Assembly (NCBI RefSeq): GCF_029360725.1 | Contig: NZ_JARKMY010000001.1 | Location: 682,001 to 746,000 of the forward strand | Source of the DNA: Chryseolinea sp. H1M3-3 | GTDB taxonomy: Bacteria > Bacteroidota > Bacteroidia > Cytophagales > Cyclobacteriaceae | Direction: 5' to 3' | DNA length: 64,000 bases | Shown: positions 27,550-36,853 of the stretch, piece after piece | How the letters are laid out: each line of letters starts with the position of its first letter | How positions within the stretch are numbered: position 1 is the stretch's first letter | Position numbers and translations under genes: made by a program | Notes under the pieces: generated by a model | What the model was told of the DNA's origin: nothing | Database searches by the model: none | What the model saw: only the letters and a program-made list of their open reading frames with translations

Positions 27550-27582
27550 ATGATTTTTAGATTTAATATAATTCTCCCGTAA
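27550..27582 (+). CDS. Putative leader peptide of the leucine operon
   Basis: An 11-codon frame (ATG at 27550, TAA at 27580-27582) encodes MIFRFNIILP. Four of ten residues are Ile or Leu, including ATT, ATA, ATT and CTC in a row of the branched-chain type. It sits 127 nt upstream of leuC and 25 nt before a GC-rich terminator. Its stop codon is the loop of a small hairpin (CTCCC-GTAA-GGGAG, 27574-27587). This is the layout of ribosome-mediated attenuators of branched-chain amino acid operons. Translation is unproven. Confidence 0.55.
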   Translation: MIFRFNIILP

Positions 27583-27607
27583 GGGAGTATCAAAAATTAA
27601 AATAAAG

Positions 27608-27651
27608 ACCGCCCCGTCCAGATGAAAATCCGGACGGGGCGGTTTCGCTTT
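27608..27651 (+). terminator. GC-rich terminator in the leuC leader (putative attenuator)
   Basis: A perfect 12-bp stem (ACCGCCCCGTCC at 27608-27619 with GGACGGGGCGGT at 27632-27643), extended by GAT/ATC around a GAAA loop, is followed by TTTCGCTTT. It lies between the putative leader peptide and leuC (ATG 27709). It could instead simply terminate the Dabb gene 180 nt upstream. I do not see a strong antiterminator pairing. Confidence 0.75.
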
Positions 27652-27708
27652 AAACACACTAGAACAAACTAACACTTGTTACACATACACATTCTGTTGA
27701 AGTAAAAC

Positions 27709-29118
27709 ATGACTCGCCAACGAAAAACACTTTTTGATAAAATCTGGGATGCCCACGTTGTAAAAAGTAGCGAAGGACATCCTGATGCTGTTTATATCGA
27801 CCGTCACTTCATTCATGAGGTAACAAGTCCTCAGGCATTTGATGGCCTTCGTAAACGAAATGTAAAGGTTTTTAATCCTTCCCGGACTACGGCTACAGCT
27901 GATCACAACGTACCAACTATTGATCAACATCTTCCCATCAAAGAAGCATTGTCACGCCACCAGGTGGAAACACTGAGAAAAAACTGCAAGGATTTTGGTG
28001 TAGAGCTTTACGATCTTGGACATCCTTACCAAGGGATTGTTCACATCATTGGGCCGGAGTTGGGTCTAACACTTCCAGGCATGACGATTGTCTGCGGCGA
28101 TAGTCATACTTCAACGCATGGTGCGTTTGGAAATATTGCTTTCGGTATTGGCACAAGTGAGGTCGAACAAGTGTTGGCAACACAATGCGTGTTACAGTAT
28201 CGTCCTAAGACAATGTTAATTGATATCAGCGGTACCCTCAGTAAGGGTGTGGTGGCTAAAGATATCATCCTGTACATTATATCGAAACTTTCGGCTAGTG
28301 GTGCAACAGGATATTTTGTAGAATATGCGGGGGACGCCATTCGCAACCTTTCCATGGAAGCGCGAATGACAATCTGTAACATGAGCATCGAAATGGGTGC
28401 CCGGGGTGGGCTGATTGCTCCGGATGAAACGACCTTTAATTATATCAAGGGACGAAAATTTGCTCCTCAGGGAGACACGTTCGACCGCATGGTAGAACAA
28501 TGGCGTCAATTAAAATCAGATCCTGACGCTGAATATGATGAAGTGGTTCGCTTCGATGCTGGCGATATCGCGCCAATGATTACTTACGGAACTAATCCTG
28601 GAATGGGAATGAAGGTAACGGATCGCATTCCAACGTTAAACGAACTAAAGGATATTACCGAACAGCCATCTTTTTCAAAATCTCTTGAATACATGGGGCT
28701 TCAACCCGGCGCAGCCATTTTGGGTCAAGCGGTAGATTACGTATTCATAGGGAGCTGCACCAATGCGCGAATTGAGGATTTAAGACTGGTGGCTTCTATG
28801 GTTAAAGGAAAAAAGAAAGCTTCTAATGTTGAAGTTTGGGTTGTTCCAGGTTCAAAACAAGTTGAAAAGCAAGCACGGGAAGAAGGCTTAGATAAAATTT
28901 TTGAAGCCGCAGGCTTCCAGTTGCGTCAGCCTGGATGCTCTGCATGCCTGGGGATGAATGAAGATAAAATTCCAGCGGGTAAGTATTGCATCAGTACCTC
29001 GAACAGAAATTTTGAAGGACGACAAGGCCCCAAATCCAGAACTTTTTTGGCTAGCCCACTGAGCGCCGCCGCGGCGGCCATTACAGGTAAAGTAACTGAC
29101 GTAAGGGAATTGGTTTAG
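27709..29118 (+). CDS. leuC: 3-isopropylmalate dehydratase large subunit
   Basis: A 469-residue aconitase-family subunit that isomerises 2- to 3-isopropylmalate in leucine synthesis, with LeuD. The [4Fe-4S] ligands are Cys350 in [13 protein letters not shown] and Cys410/Cys413 in [16 protein letters not shown] and [14 protein letters not shown] are the other family signatures. First gene of leuC-leuD-leuB-leuA; leuD starts 49 nt after its stop. The upstream leader suggests attenuation control. Full length. Confidence 0.97.
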   Translation: MTRQRKTLFDKIWDAHVVKSSEGHPDAVYIDRHFIHEVTSPQAFDGLRKRNVKVFNPSRTTATADHNVPTIDQHLPIKEALSRHQVETLRKNCKDFGVELYDLGHPYQGIVHIIGPELGLTLPGMTIVCGDSHTSTHGAFGNIAFGIGTSEVEQVLATQCVLQYRPKTMLIDISGTLSKGVVAKDIILYIISKLSASGATGYFVEYAGDAIRNLSMEARMTICNMSIEMGARGGLIAPDETTFNYIKGRKFAPQGDTFDRMVEQWRQLKSDPDAEYDEVVRFDAGDIAPMITYGTNPGMGMKVTDRIPTLNELKDITEQPSFSKSLEYMGLQPGAAILGQAVDYVFIGSCTNARIEDLRLVASMVKGKKKASNVEVWVVPGSKQVEKQAREEGLDKIFEAAGFQLRQPGCSACLGMNEDKIPAGKYCISTSNRNFEGRQGPKSRTFLASPLSAAAAAITGKVTDVRELV

Positions 29119-29167
29119 CTTTAGTGAGGTATACTTTTAACCATTAACGGATAACGTTTAGGAATCC

Positions 29168-29755
29168 ATGAGTAAAGAAAAATTTATAACATTAAAAACA
29201 CAGGCAGTTCCGCTGCCGATCGATAATATTGACACCGATCAAATTATTCCCGCTCGTTTCTTAAAAGCAACCACCCGGGAAGGTTTTGGTGAAAATCTTT
29301 TTCGGGACTGGCGGTACAACAGCGATAATACACCCAAGGCTGACTTTGCACTAAACAACCCTACGTATAGTGGCAAAATACTGGTGGCCGGAAAAAACTT
29401 TGGTTGCGGAAGCAGCAGAGAGCATGCCGCGTGGGCAATTTACGATGGTGGATTCCGGGTAGTTATCTCAAGTTTTTTTGCCGACATTTTTAAGAACAAT
29501 GCATTGAACAATGCACTGCTTCCCGTCCAGGTGTCAGATGCATTCCTCAAAAAAATATTTGCAGCAGTTGAAAAGAATCCCAAGACTGAAATTACTGTAG
29601 ACCTTGCTCAACAAAAAGTCATTTTGGAAGATGGCTCATCTGAAGCTTTTGATATTAATCCATACAAGAAAACATGCCTGATGAATGGCTATGATGATAT
29701 TGATTACCTGCTAAGTTTACGGGACGAGATTAAACATTTTGAATTAGCGCACTAA
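29168..29755 (+). CDS. leuD: 3-isopropylmalate dehydratase small subunit
   Basis: A 195-residue LeuD swivelling-domain subunit. Signatures are [14 protein letters not shown] and [20 protein letters not shown], where the CGSSREHA loop contributes to the active site formed with LeuC; also [20 protein letters not shown]. The stop is followed directly by the leuB ATG (2 nt gap), so translation is likely coupled. Length is normal. Confidence 0.97.
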   Translation: MSKEKFITLKTQAVPLPIDNIDTDQIIPARFLKATTREGFGENLFRDWRYNSDNTPKADFALNNPTYSGKILVAGKNFGCGSSREHAAWAIYDGGFRVVISSFFADIFKNNALNNALLPVQVSDAFLKKIFAAVEKNPKTEITVDLAQQKVILEDGSSEAFDINPYKKTCLMNGYDDIDYLLSLRDEIKHFELAH

Positions 29756-29756
29756 A

Positions 29757-30851
29757 ATGAAAAAAAAGATTACAATTCTTCCCGGAGACGGAATAGGAAA
29801 AGAAGTAACAGCCTGTGGAAAAAAAGTATTGGAACAAATCGGTGACTGCTATGGTCACGAATTTGTTTTCGACTATGCTGTCATTGGTCATGAAGCAATT
29901 GAAGCTACAGGCAATCCGTTGCCCGATGAAACGTTGAAGAAACTTAAGAACTGTGATGCTATTTTATTCGGCGCTGTAGGTCACCCTAAATACGATAATG
30001 ATCCTTCGGCAAAAGTTCGACCAGAGCAAGGGTTGTTAAAAATGCGTAAGGAGCTTGGGTTGTATGCCAACCTCCGGCCTATAAAACTTTTTGATGAGCT
30101 GTTAGGTGCGTCCAGCATCAAACCTGAAATATTGAAAGGTGCTGATATTCTTTTCTTCCGTGAATTAACGGGTGATGTTTATTTTGGTGAACGCGGACGG
30201 AAGGACGGAAATAACACAGCTTTCGATACGATGATCTATTCCCGTTATGAGGTAGAACGTATCGCACATAAAGCGTTCAAGGCAGCACAGACAAGAAGCA
30301 AAAAAGTTACCTCGGTAGATAAAGCCAACGTACTTGAAAGCTCGCGACTGTGGCGTGAAGTGGTGCAGGAAGTGTCAAAGCAATATAGTGACGTAATTGT
30401 GGAACATATGTTTGTAGATGCGGCTGCTATGAAGCTTATCCAGAATCCAAAAAGTTTTGACGTAGTGGTAACCGGAAATCTGTTTGGAGATATTCTCACA
30501 GATGAAGCCTCTCAAATCGCAGGCTCAATGGGTATGCTGGCATCCGCATCCGTAGGGGATACCGTCGGATTGTATGAGCCTATCCACGGCAGCGCCCATG
30601 ATATAACAGGGAAGGGAATTGCTAATCCATTAGCTTCAATTTTATCTGCTGCCTTGTTGCTTGACATTTCGTTTGGATTGAAGGAAGAGGCTGACGCGGT
30701 AATTAAAGCTGTAGCCCAAACGTTGAAAGAAGGATACAGAACCCGTGATATTGCTGATGCGTCAACATTACATGAGAAGATCCTGGGGACAGAAGTGATG
30801 GGCAATGTCGTGTGCAATCACTTAAGAATGTTAGTAACAGTGAATAGTTAA
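29757..30851 (+). CDS. leuB: 3-isopropylmalate dehydrogenase
   Basis: A 364-residue NAD-dependent oxidative decarboxylase that converts 3-isopropylmalate to 2-oxoisocaproate. Visible features are the N-terminal ITILPGDGIGKEVT, the substrate arginines in MRKELGLYANLRPIK, the YFGERGRKDG loop, and the metal/NAD region NLFGDILTDEASQIAGSMGM and EPIHGSAHDITGKGIANP. Normal length for the family. It lies between leuD and leuA in the operon; leuA begins 51 nt after its stop. Confidence 0.97.
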   Translation: MKKKITILPGDGIGKEVTACGKKVLEQIGDCYGHEFVFDYAVIGHEAIEATGNPLPDETLKKLKNCDAILFGAVGHPKYDNDPSAKVRPEQGLLKMRKELGLYANLRPIKLFDELLGASSIKPEILKGADILFFRELTGDVYFGERGRKDGNNTAFDTMIYSRYEVERIAHKAFKAAQTRSKKVTSVDKANVLESSRLWREVVQEVSKQYSDVIVEHMFVDAAAMKLIQNPKSFDVVVTGNLFGDILTDEASQIAGSMGMLASASVGDTVGLYEPIHGSAHDITGKGIANPLASILSAALLLDISFGLKEEADAVIKAVAQTLKEGYRTRDIADASTLHEKILGTEVMGNVVCNHLRMLVTVNS

Positions 30852-30902
30852 TTTTCAACCACATATCAATCACACACACTATCAATAACTAAAAAAACTC
30901 GT

Positions 30903-32066
30903 ATGAGCCAAAAAATAGAAATCTTCGACACTACCCTTCGCGATGGCGAACAGGTACCGGGCTGTCAGTTATCAACCGATGAAAAAGTGGTGATAGCGCG
31001 TAAGCTCGAACAACTGGGCGTAGATGTAATCGAAGCTGGGTTTCCTATTTCCAGTCCTGGCGATTTTCTATCAGTCGTAGAAATATCTAAGGCGGTGAAT
31101 ACGGGTGTTTGTGCCCTTACACGTTCGAAGAAAGAAGATATTGATGTTGCTGCTGAAGCTCTTCATCATGCTAAACGCGGACGCATCCATACCGGTATTG
31201 GCTCATCTGACATTCACATCAAACATAAGTTCAATAGCACACGTGAAAAAGTCTTAGAGCAAGCAGTTTGGGCTGTCAGCTACGCAAAAGCAAAGGGGGT
31301 AGAAGTTGAATTTTTCGCCGAAGATGCGGGCCGCGCAGACTTAGAATTTCTCGCGCAATTGGTAGAAGCGGTCATCAAAGCCGGCGCCGATGTCGTTAAT
31401 GTTCCTGACACCACTGGCTATTGTTTACCCCATCTGTATGGCAAACGGATTCAGTACCTTTTCGAGAACGTAAAAAATATTAATAAAGCTATCATTTCAG
31501 TTCACTGTCACAATGATTTAGGCATGGCTACTGCAAATACGATTGCAGGGTTAATGAATGGAGCGCGGCAAGCTGAAGTCACCATCAACGGTATCGGTGA
31601 GCGTGCCGGAAATACTTCATTAGAAGAGGTAGCCATGGTGTTAAAAACCCATAAAGACTTGAATCTGCATACCAATATCAAGTCAGAAATGTTGTATGAG
31701 TTGAGTACGCTGGTTTCCGATATGATGCGTATGCCAGTTCAACCCAATAAAGCTATCGTCGGCGCGAATGCCTTCGCGCACTCTTCAGGTATTCATCAGG
31801 ATGGGTTTTTGAAAAATTCTGAGAATTACGAGATTATAAATCCTGCAGATGTGGGTGTTCCTTCTTCATCCATCATTCTTACTGCCAGAAGTGGGCGGGC
31901 TGCATTGAAGCACCGGCTGGAATTGCTGGGGTATCAACCTAATAAATCTGAACTTGATCAATTATATGGTAACTTTCTTGTTCTTGCCGATGAGAAGAAA
32001 ACCATTGTTGATGAAGATTTAATGTTCCTGGTGTCCAATACACCCATTCTTGTAACACAAAAGTAA
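30903..32066 (+). CDS. leuA: 2-isopropylmalate synthase, short form
   Basis: A 387-residue DRE-TIM metallolyase catalysing acetyl-CoA plus 2-oxoisovalerate to 2-isopropylmalate. The start is [20 protein letters not shown] with the DxxRDG motif; the metal histidines are in [15 protein letters not shown] and the glycine-rich [15 protein letters not shown] is present, with [11 protein letters not shown] later. The protein ends soon after the catalytic and linker regions; the ~130-residue C-terminal leucine-binding regulatory domain of the long LeuA (523 residues in E. coli) is absent. Homocitrate synthase is less likely given the leuCDB context. Confidence 0.92.
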   Translation: MSQKIEIFDTTLRDGEQVPGCQLSTDEKVVIARKLEQLGVDVIEAGFPISSPGDFLSVVEISKAVNTGVCALTRSKKEDIDVAAEALHHAKRGRIHTGIGSSDIHIKHKFNSTREKVLEQAVWAVSYAKAKGVEVEFFAEDAGRADLEFLAQLVEAVIKAGADVVNVPDTTGYCLPHLYGKRIQYLFENVKNINKAIISVHCHNDLGMATANTIAGLMNGARQAEVTINGIGERAGNTSLEEVAMVLKTHKDLNLHTNIKSEMLYELSTLVSDMMRMPVQPNKAIVGANAFAHSSGIHQDGFLKNSENYEIINPADVGVPSSSIILTARSGRAALKHRLELLGYQPNKSELDQLYGNFLVLADEKKTIVDEDLMFLVSNTPILVTQK

Positions 32067-32087
32067 CCACAACCAAATTAAACCCGA

Positions 32088-32120
32088 AGTATCATCTGAA
32101 AAGGTGGTACTTTTTTATTT
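32088..32120 (+). terminator. Terminator of the leuCDBA operon
   Basis: A 10-bp stem (AGTATCATCT at 32088-32097 with AGGTGGTACT at 32102-32111, two G.U pairs) with a GAAA loop, followed by TTTTTTATTT. It is 21 nt after the leuA stop. Confidence 0.88.
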
Positions 32121-32252
32121 TATCCCTTGGTCAGTTACAAAAACAGAACTTACGGGATATACGCTACGATTTATTTTGAACCCTAAACCGTTCCCCAACA
32201 CCTGAATACTGCATTTTTTTTTAACTTCATTCCCTATTTCAATATACCTTCT

Positions 32253-33098
32253 ATGACGTTGGCACCTTTTGCAAATAAATCGAAGCTTTTTATCATACTA
32301 CTGCTCATCTCACCTTCCTTATTCGGACAGCAATATGGTCTACAACTTTATAGTCTGAGGAATCAGTTTGCCAAAGATGCGGCTGGAACTATGGCCAAGG
32401 TAAAAGCTATGGGTTTCAGGGATGTGGAGATGGCCGGTACAATGGGTTTACCCTTTCCGGAACTGATAAAACTATTAGCTCAAAATGAGTTAAACGTAGT
32501 CAGCTTTGGTGCTGACTATGAGATGCTGGAAAAAGATCCAAGGAAAGTCGCAGAAGAAGCAAGAGCCTATGGAGCAAAATTTATTGTATGTTTTTGGGTT
32601 CCCCATCAGGGAGATAATTTTACAACCGCTGAAGTAGATAAGGCTGTCGCCGTTTTCAACAATGCAGCCCAGATTATTGCCAGCTATGGTATGTTATTTT
32701 GCTATCACCCGCATGGCTATGAGTTCAAACCCTATCACAATGCGACAGTTTTTGATTATATGATGGAAAAACTTGATCAGCGATATGTTTATTTAGAGAT
32801 GGATGTATTTTGGATCAAGCAAGCCGGTCAGGAACCGATGGATTTATTAAAAAAGTATTCCAACCGTTTTGTTTTGCTTCATTTAAAGGACCGCAAAGTC
32901 GGAACTCCAAACACTAGCAATGGTCACGGCGATCTCGAGTCGAATGTAGTTTTGGGCACAGGCGATGTTGGTATCGCTGAGATTATCAGAGAAGCAAAAA
33001 AATTGGGAATAAAATATTATTTTCTTGAGGACGAGTCATCGAAGGTTGAAGAACAACTCCCGAAAAGTTTAGCGTACCTTAAATCTCTTCAACAATAG
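32253..33098 (+). CDS. Exported sugar phosphate isomerase/epimerase-like TIM-barrel protein
   Basis: A 281-residue protein with a signal peptide (KLFIILLLISPSLFGQQ) followed by an AP-endonuclease-2-type TIM barrel of the xylose-isomerase-like superfamily. Motifs are YGLQLYSLRNQFAKDAAGTM, AMGFRDVEMAG, LFCYHPHGYEFKP (metal His), YVYLEMDVFWIKQAGQEP and RFVLLHLKDRK with GTGDVGIAEIIR. Exported members are very common in Bacteroidota; substrates are unknown sugars. The gene lies after the leu terminator and is probably independent of the operon. Confidence 0.87.
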   Translation: MTLAPFANKSKLFIILLLISPSLFGQQYGLQLYSLRNQFAKDAAGTMAKVKAMGFRDVEMAGTMGLPFPELIKLLAQNELNVVSFGADYEMLEKDPRKVAEEARAYGAKFIVCFWVPHQGDNFTTAEVDKAVAVFNNAAQIIASYGMLFCYHPHGYEFKPYHNATVFDYMMEKLDQRYVYLEMDVFWIKQAGQEPMDLLKKYSNRFVLLHLKDRKVGTPNTSNGHGDLESNVVLGTGDVGIAEIIREAKKLGIKYYFLEDESSKVEEQLPKSLAYLKSLQQ

Positions 33099-33102
33099 CA
33101 TA

Positions 33103-33807
33103 CTACTTCTCCAATTCTTCGAAGTCAATATCTAATACTTCGAATTTCTTCCATCCAACAAAATCGAAGTGCCACCATTCAGAACTGTTAACACGAAATC
33201 CGTGCTTTTGCATGGCGTTAATTAACAATGTTCGATTTTTTCTAGCTACGGGATCTTTTACCGGCGTAGTAGGCCAGGCATCTTTAGAAAAAGAATCATA
33301 ACCGGTCGGCATTTTTAATTCCTCACCTGTTTTTAAGTTAATAAGTGTAAGGTCCAATGCACAACCCCGGTTATGGCGCGATCCCCTATAAGGTGATGCG
33401 ACGTAGGTAGTATCCCGATAAACTTCATAAAACTTCACAGTAGCTTTGTAAGGACGATAGCCGTCAAAAATTTTGACACCCAAACCCTGAGCTTTTAAAT
33501 CAGATTGAACCTTCTTTAATGCTTCAGCGACAGGTCTCCGGGCATAAGCTTTAGCCAAGTTGTAAATCCTTTCACCCGTGAAATTATTTGTTGTTGCATA
33601 ACGTATGTCCAACACAATATCGGGGATGAATTTTTCAAGATCGATTAATTCTTTTTCAGGATTTGACCTGATACTTTCTGCATACGCCTTAAAAGTTTGC
33701 GCTTTCAACCCATACTTGTTCTGCGCAGAAAGTGTTGTCGAGGCAAACAGCCCTGCCATACAAACACACAGTAGCTGGATGAATGAGATAAACTTATGTT
33801 GTGCCAT
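33103..33807 (-). CDS. D-alanyl-D-alanine dipeptidase (VanX/DdpX-like, M15)
   Basis: A 234-residue protein with a signal peptide (ending near STTLSAQ) and an M15D peptidase domain. Zinc ligands are seen in SRHNRGCALDLTL (the SxHxxGxAxD motif) and the catalytic Glu/His in SSEWWHFDF (ExxWH). The substrate loop VKIFDGYRPYKATVKF is present. VanX-type enzymes cleave D-Ala-D-Ala; without vancomycin-resistance genes near it, this copy probably recycles or degrades cell-wall dipeptides in the periplasm. Last gene of a minus-strand run. Confidence 0.9.
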   Translation of the reverse strand: MAQHKFISFIQLLCVCMAGLFASTTLSAQNKYGLKAQTFKAYAESIRSNPEKELIDLEKFIPDIVLDIRYATTNNFTGERIYNLAKAYARRPVAEALKKVQSDLKAQGLGVKIFDGYRPYKATVKFYEVYRDTTYVASPYRGSRHNRGCALDLTLINLKTGEELKMPTGYDSFSKDAWPTTPVKDPVARKNRTLLINAMQKHGFRVNSSEWWHFDFVGWKKFEVLDIDFEELEK

Positions 33808-33833
33808 TTAGTGCCTGAGGGATAACGTTCATA

Positions 33834-34358
33834 CTATTGAGGTTGGCTTAACAACTGATTATATAAATTATAATTCTCCTCGTCATAACAACAAAAAATG
33901 ACGGTTTGTATAGTCGAATCGTTGCTCAGGAAATCTTTAACTTCACGAAAAGCGATCTCTGCAGCCCGCTTTTTTGGAAATCCAAAAATACCCGTACTGA
34001 TGTTGGGAAAAGCAATCGTTTTGACGGAGTTACTTGCAGCCAGTATCAAGCTGTTTTTGTAGGCATTTGCCAGTATCTGATCCTCCTCTTCATTACCACC
34101 AGTCCATATCGGGCCAACGGCATGTATTACAAATTTAGCTTTTAGGTTAGCGCCCGATGTAATCACTGCTTCCCCCGGTGGGCAACCATCCTGCCTTTCT
34201 TTTATCTTCAGACACTCCTCCAATAATTTAGGTCCGGCAGCATGATGTATGGCTCCATCCACGCCGCCGCCACCAGTCAAGCTGCTATTTGCGGCATTCA
34301 CAATAGCGTCTACTTCCAGTGTTGTTATATCTGCGCGAAGAAGCCCGATCCGATTCAT
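33834..34358 (-). CDS. Macrodomain protein (O-acetyl-ADP-ribose deacetylase-like)
   Basis: A 174-residue single macrodomain of the YmdB/MacroD type. ADP-ribose binding motifs are [34 protein letters not shown] and [20 protein letters not shown], all intact. Such enzymes remove ADP-ribose from glutamate/aspartate or hydrolyse O-acetyl-ADP-ribose. The start codon overlaps the stop of the upstream dtd gene (ATGA at 34355-34358), so the two are translationally coupled in a run of five genes. Confidence 0.93.
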   Translation of the reverse strand: MNRIGLLRADITTLEVDAIVNAANSSLTGGGGVDGAIHHAAGPKLLEECLKIKERQDGCPPGEAVITSGANLKAKFVIHAVGPIWTGGNEEEDQILANAYKNSLILAASNSVKTIAFPNISTGIFGFPKKRAAEIAFREVKDFLSNDSTIQTVIFCCYDEENYNLYNQLLSQPQ

Positions 34359-34807
34359 ATTCTGTTTTTAGTATCAATAATGATTGTAACTGGACCATCG
34401 TTTACCATGCTCACTTTCATGTCGGCACCAAACTCGCCGGTTTGTACCGGCTTTCCCAAGTTAGTTTCTACCTCTCCAATGAAGTTATTATAAACAGGAA
34501 TCGCAATATCTGGTTTTGCTGCTTTAATATAGGATGGCCGGTTTCCTTTCTTTGTACTTGCATGAAGGGTAAACTGACTTACAATGATAATCTCTCCATC
34601 AACATCTTTCACACTTACATTCATCACACCATCAGCATCATTAAAGATACGAAGATTTACAACCTTTGCGGCAAGCCACTGTACGTCCTCGTTGTTATCA
34701 GCATCTTCTATGCCGAGCAGTATCAAAAGCCCTTGGTTGATCGAGGCTTTTACATGGTTCGAGATCATGACGGAAGCTGAAGATACGCGCTGAATAACTG
34801 CAATCAT
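34355..34807 (-). CDS. dtd: D-aminoacyl-tRNA deacylase
   Basis: A 150-residue DTD1-type enzyme, which removes D-amino acids (and glycine mis-charged on tRNA-Ala) from tRNA. Start at the ATG 34805-34807 ([13 protein letters not shown]); the ATG three codons upstream is less likely. The family motifs are [36 protein letters not shown] (with SQFTL) and [14 protein letters not shown] (NDGPVT, the Gly-cisPro-like specificity loop is in the related GP motif). It is the fourth gene of a minus-strand operon and overlaps the macrodomain gene by 4 nt. Confidence 0.95.
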   Translation of the reverse strand: MIAVIQRVSSASVMISNHVKASINQGLLILLGIEDADNNEDVQWLAAKVVNLRIFNDADGVMNVSVKDVDGEIIIVSQFTLHASTKKGNRPSYIKAAKPDIAIPVYNNFIGEVETNLGKPVQTGEFGADMKVSMVNDGPVTIIIDTKNRI

Positions 34808-34822
34808 GCAGAACAAATTAAA

Positions 34823-35458
34823 TTAAAAATCCTGCATCTCCGTTGATTCATGGATAAAGTTTCCCTTTTGATTCTTTACTGCGAAATGAAGCATTGCGCG
34901 CGCCACTTTGATGGCTTCGATTGCCTTAAATTTTGGTGGGATAAGAAATCCAAAAACCTTGTAAAAAAATTTAGCTGCGTCTTCTGCCGATCGTTTTTCC
35001 TGGCGTGGACCCAGCAACAATGAGGGTCGAAAAATATGAACCGTTTCAAATCCCACACGTAAAATCGCTTCTTCTATTTCCCCTTTAACTTGGTTGTAAA
35101 AAACCGGAGATTTCTTATTAGCACCAAGCGCAGACACCAGCAGGTATTGTTTTGCCCCGGCAGCAATGCTATTTTTAGCTAGCAACAGCGGGTAATTAAA
35201 ATCAACCTCGTAGAATTTTTCTTTGGAACGTACCTTCGCCATGGTGGTTCCCAGGCAACAAAAAACATCGTCTATGTGCCACGTTGGATCGAACGTCAAT
35301 TTTCCTTGGTGAATTTGAACCTGGAGTAATTTTGGATGGCCTGTTAATAACTTCCTTGTAAAAGTAATAACCTTATCATACTGGTCGCTGGCAAGCAACA
35401 GTGCCAGTACCTGACTTCCAATAAGTCCGGTACTGCCAGCGATCAATGCCGTTTTCAT
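34823..35458 (-). CDS. NAD(P)-binding oxidoreductase, HTATIP2-like SDR
   Basis: A 211-residue atypical short-chain dehydrogenase. The N-terminal nucleotide loop is ALIAGSTGLIGSQVLALLL (TGxxGxxG), followed by VFCCLGTTMAKVRSKE and a possible active-site stretch ALGANKKSPVFYNQVKGEIE containing Tyr and Lys. It resembles HTATIP2/TIP30 and bacterial NAD(P)H-binding homologues. Reaction unknown. Its start overlaps the end of the upstream YkvA-like gene by 4 nt, and dtd starts 15 nt after its stop, so it is part of one operon. Confidence 0.85.
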   Translation of the reverse strand: MKTALIAGSTGLIGSQVLALLLASDQYDKVITFTRKLLTGHPKLLQVQIHQGKLTFDPTWHIDDVFCCLGTTMAKVRSKEKFYEVDFNYPLLLAKNSIAAGAKQYLLVSALGANKKSPVFYNQVKGEIEEAILRVGFETVHIFRPSLLLGPRQEKRSAEDAAKFFYKVFGFLIPPKFKAIEAIKVARAMLHFAVKNQKGNFIHESTEMQDF

Positions 35459-35871
35459 GATATGATGATTACCTTAGATTTTTCCCATTCCAGAAACCGG
35501 TCAATGTCGGCACCGATCGATTTGTAAATCATAAATAATACAGCAAAATCATCTGAAAGTCCGATGATGGGTAGCAAATCCGGAATTACGTCAATAGGAT
35601 TAATGAAATAAAGAATGGCAGCTACGATGAGCACCATGCTTTTCCAGGGAACCGTGCGATATTCGCCTCGGGCGTATGCACGCAACAGCCGGCCTAGTGT
35701 AAAAAATTTGTCTTTCACGAGTGCGCTATCTGCCTTCGTAAAGTCGGTTTGCTTTAATTTTCGAACCAAAGTTGCCAACAGTAAAATTAATCGACCTGGT
35801 TTTCCCAGTATTCGTGAAGCTTTTTGCAGTGCAGCTTCAAAGAAGCGGTTGTTAAGGACATTAGCTTGCAT
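35455..35871 (-). CDS. YkvA family (DUF1232) membrane protein
   Basis: A 138-residue protein with the DUF1232 signature in its C-terminal half: VPWKSMVLIVAAILYFINPI and DVIPDLLPIIGLSDDFAVLF. The short hydrophobic stretch plus conserved NP(I/L)DxIPDxxP motif is typical of YkvA. The N-terminal half is basic and helical. Function of the family is unknown. It lies 2 nt downstream of the hypothetical membrane gene and overlaps the next gene by 4 nt. Confidence 0.88.
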   Translation of the reverse strand: MQANVLNNRFFEAALQKASRILGKPGRLILLLATLVRKLKQTDFTKADSALVKDKFFTLGRLLRAYARGEYRTVPWKSMVLIVAAILYFINPIDVIPDLLPIIGLSDDFAVLFMIYKSIGADIDRFLEWEKSKVIIIS

Positions 35872-35873
35872 GC

Positions 35874-36395
35874 CTAAAAGATTTGTTGGATTTCTTTTTT
35901 TAATTCTGATAGTGCGTGTGCAATTGGATCGACCTGCTTATTAATTGATCTTTCAAATATTTTTTTTGACAAATCTAAACTTGTTGATTCCATCTTCATT
36001 TCACCAGCCGCATCATTGATACTCAATATAAGGTCTTCCTTGGCATTCTTAATCAGGTTCCAGACATTTTCGCTCATATAAACCTGCTGGGAGACGTTAT
36101 GGTTATATTCATTTCGTATTTCCGCCAATAATAGTTGATGGAATTCCTTCGATGTCATCCCCGAGCTACTTAGTCTCACTAACAAATTTTGAGGTGAAAT
36201 ACGTTCCAAAAAGAGCGCCATGCGCTCATAAGCCTGCAAACGGCTCGGCAAAAGGGTCTCTATGCTTCTTCCCCGAACCTCCACTTTCTTCAGATCCACT
36301 TCTTTTTGAATAAACATTCTGACTAACAAATACGCCCCATAGAGCACAATTGAGGCGGGGACAAGTATTTTAATAAACTCGATAAGTGCATCCAT
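35874..36395 (-). CDS. Hypothetical membrane-anchored protein
   Basis: A 173-residue protein with one N-terminal TM helix (IKILVPASIVLYGAYLLVRM) followed by a charged helical cytosolic domain containing ETLLPSRLQAYERMALFLER, RNEYNHNVSQQVYMS and a C-terminal coiled coil. It looks like a conserved Bacteroidota protein, but I cannot name a family or function. It is the first gene of a minus-strand run of five overlapping or nearly touching genes ending in the macrodomain gene. Confidence 0.75.
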   Translation of the reverse strand: MDALIEFIKILVPASIVLYGAYLLVRMFIQKEVDLKKVEVRGRSIETLLPSRLQAYERMALFLERISPQNLLVRLSSSGMTSKEFHQLLLAEIRNEYNHNVSQQVYMSENVWNLIKNAKEDLILSINDAAGEMKMESTSLDLSKKIFERSINKQVDPIAHALSELKKEIQQIF

Positions 36396-36463
36396 AGAAT
36401 CTTATTATCACATATTGTGTTTGAAATTTAAATAATTTTAGACTCAAATTACTTGCTTGCTGA

Positions 36464-36793
36464 ATGTTTGAAAGCATACAACCTGTAACTATTTCACAAA
36501 GAGCGTTGCAAGAAATCCGCAATATCATCCAGTCGAAAAACATTCCGGCCGATTATGGAGTACGCGTGGGTGTAAAAGGAGGCGGCTGTGGTGTTACGTT
36601 AATCATCGGCTTCGACAAAAAGCAAGACGCGGATCACGCTTACACCATTGAAGGTATTCCTGTATACGTTGACAAAAAGCACACGATGTATCTGATTGGA
36701 AAGGAAGTCGATTTTTATGAAGGTGACGAAGGACGCGGGTTCACTTTCGTGGATGTTGCCCATAATAAATCGTCAGAAGTTGCATCAGGATAG
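36464..36793 (+). CDS. HesB/IscA-like protein lacking the C-terminal CGC
   Basis: A 109-residue protein with the HesB/IscA/ErpA fold: PVTISQRALQEIRNIIQSKN, YGVRVGVKGGGCGVTLIIGF and VDKKHTMYLIGKEVDFYEGD. IscA proteins coordinate Fe or Fe-S with three cysteines: one in the GGCxG region, present here as GGGCGV, and two in a C-terminal CGC. Here the region ends GRGFTFVDVAHNKSSEVASG with no cysteine. It may be a non-canonical or metal-independent member, or function as a heterodimer partner. Confidence 0.85.
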   Translation: MFESIQPVTISQRALQEIRNIIQSKNIPADYGVRVGVKGGGCGVTLIIGFDKKQDADHAYTIEGIPVYVDKKHTMYLIGKEVDFYEGDEGRGFTFVDVAHNKSSEVASG

Positions 36794-36853
36794 ACTTTGA
36801 CCGTTGAACTAGAAGCCGTTCAGGTTCGATTAACGGAAAGGGTATCGCTCAAG

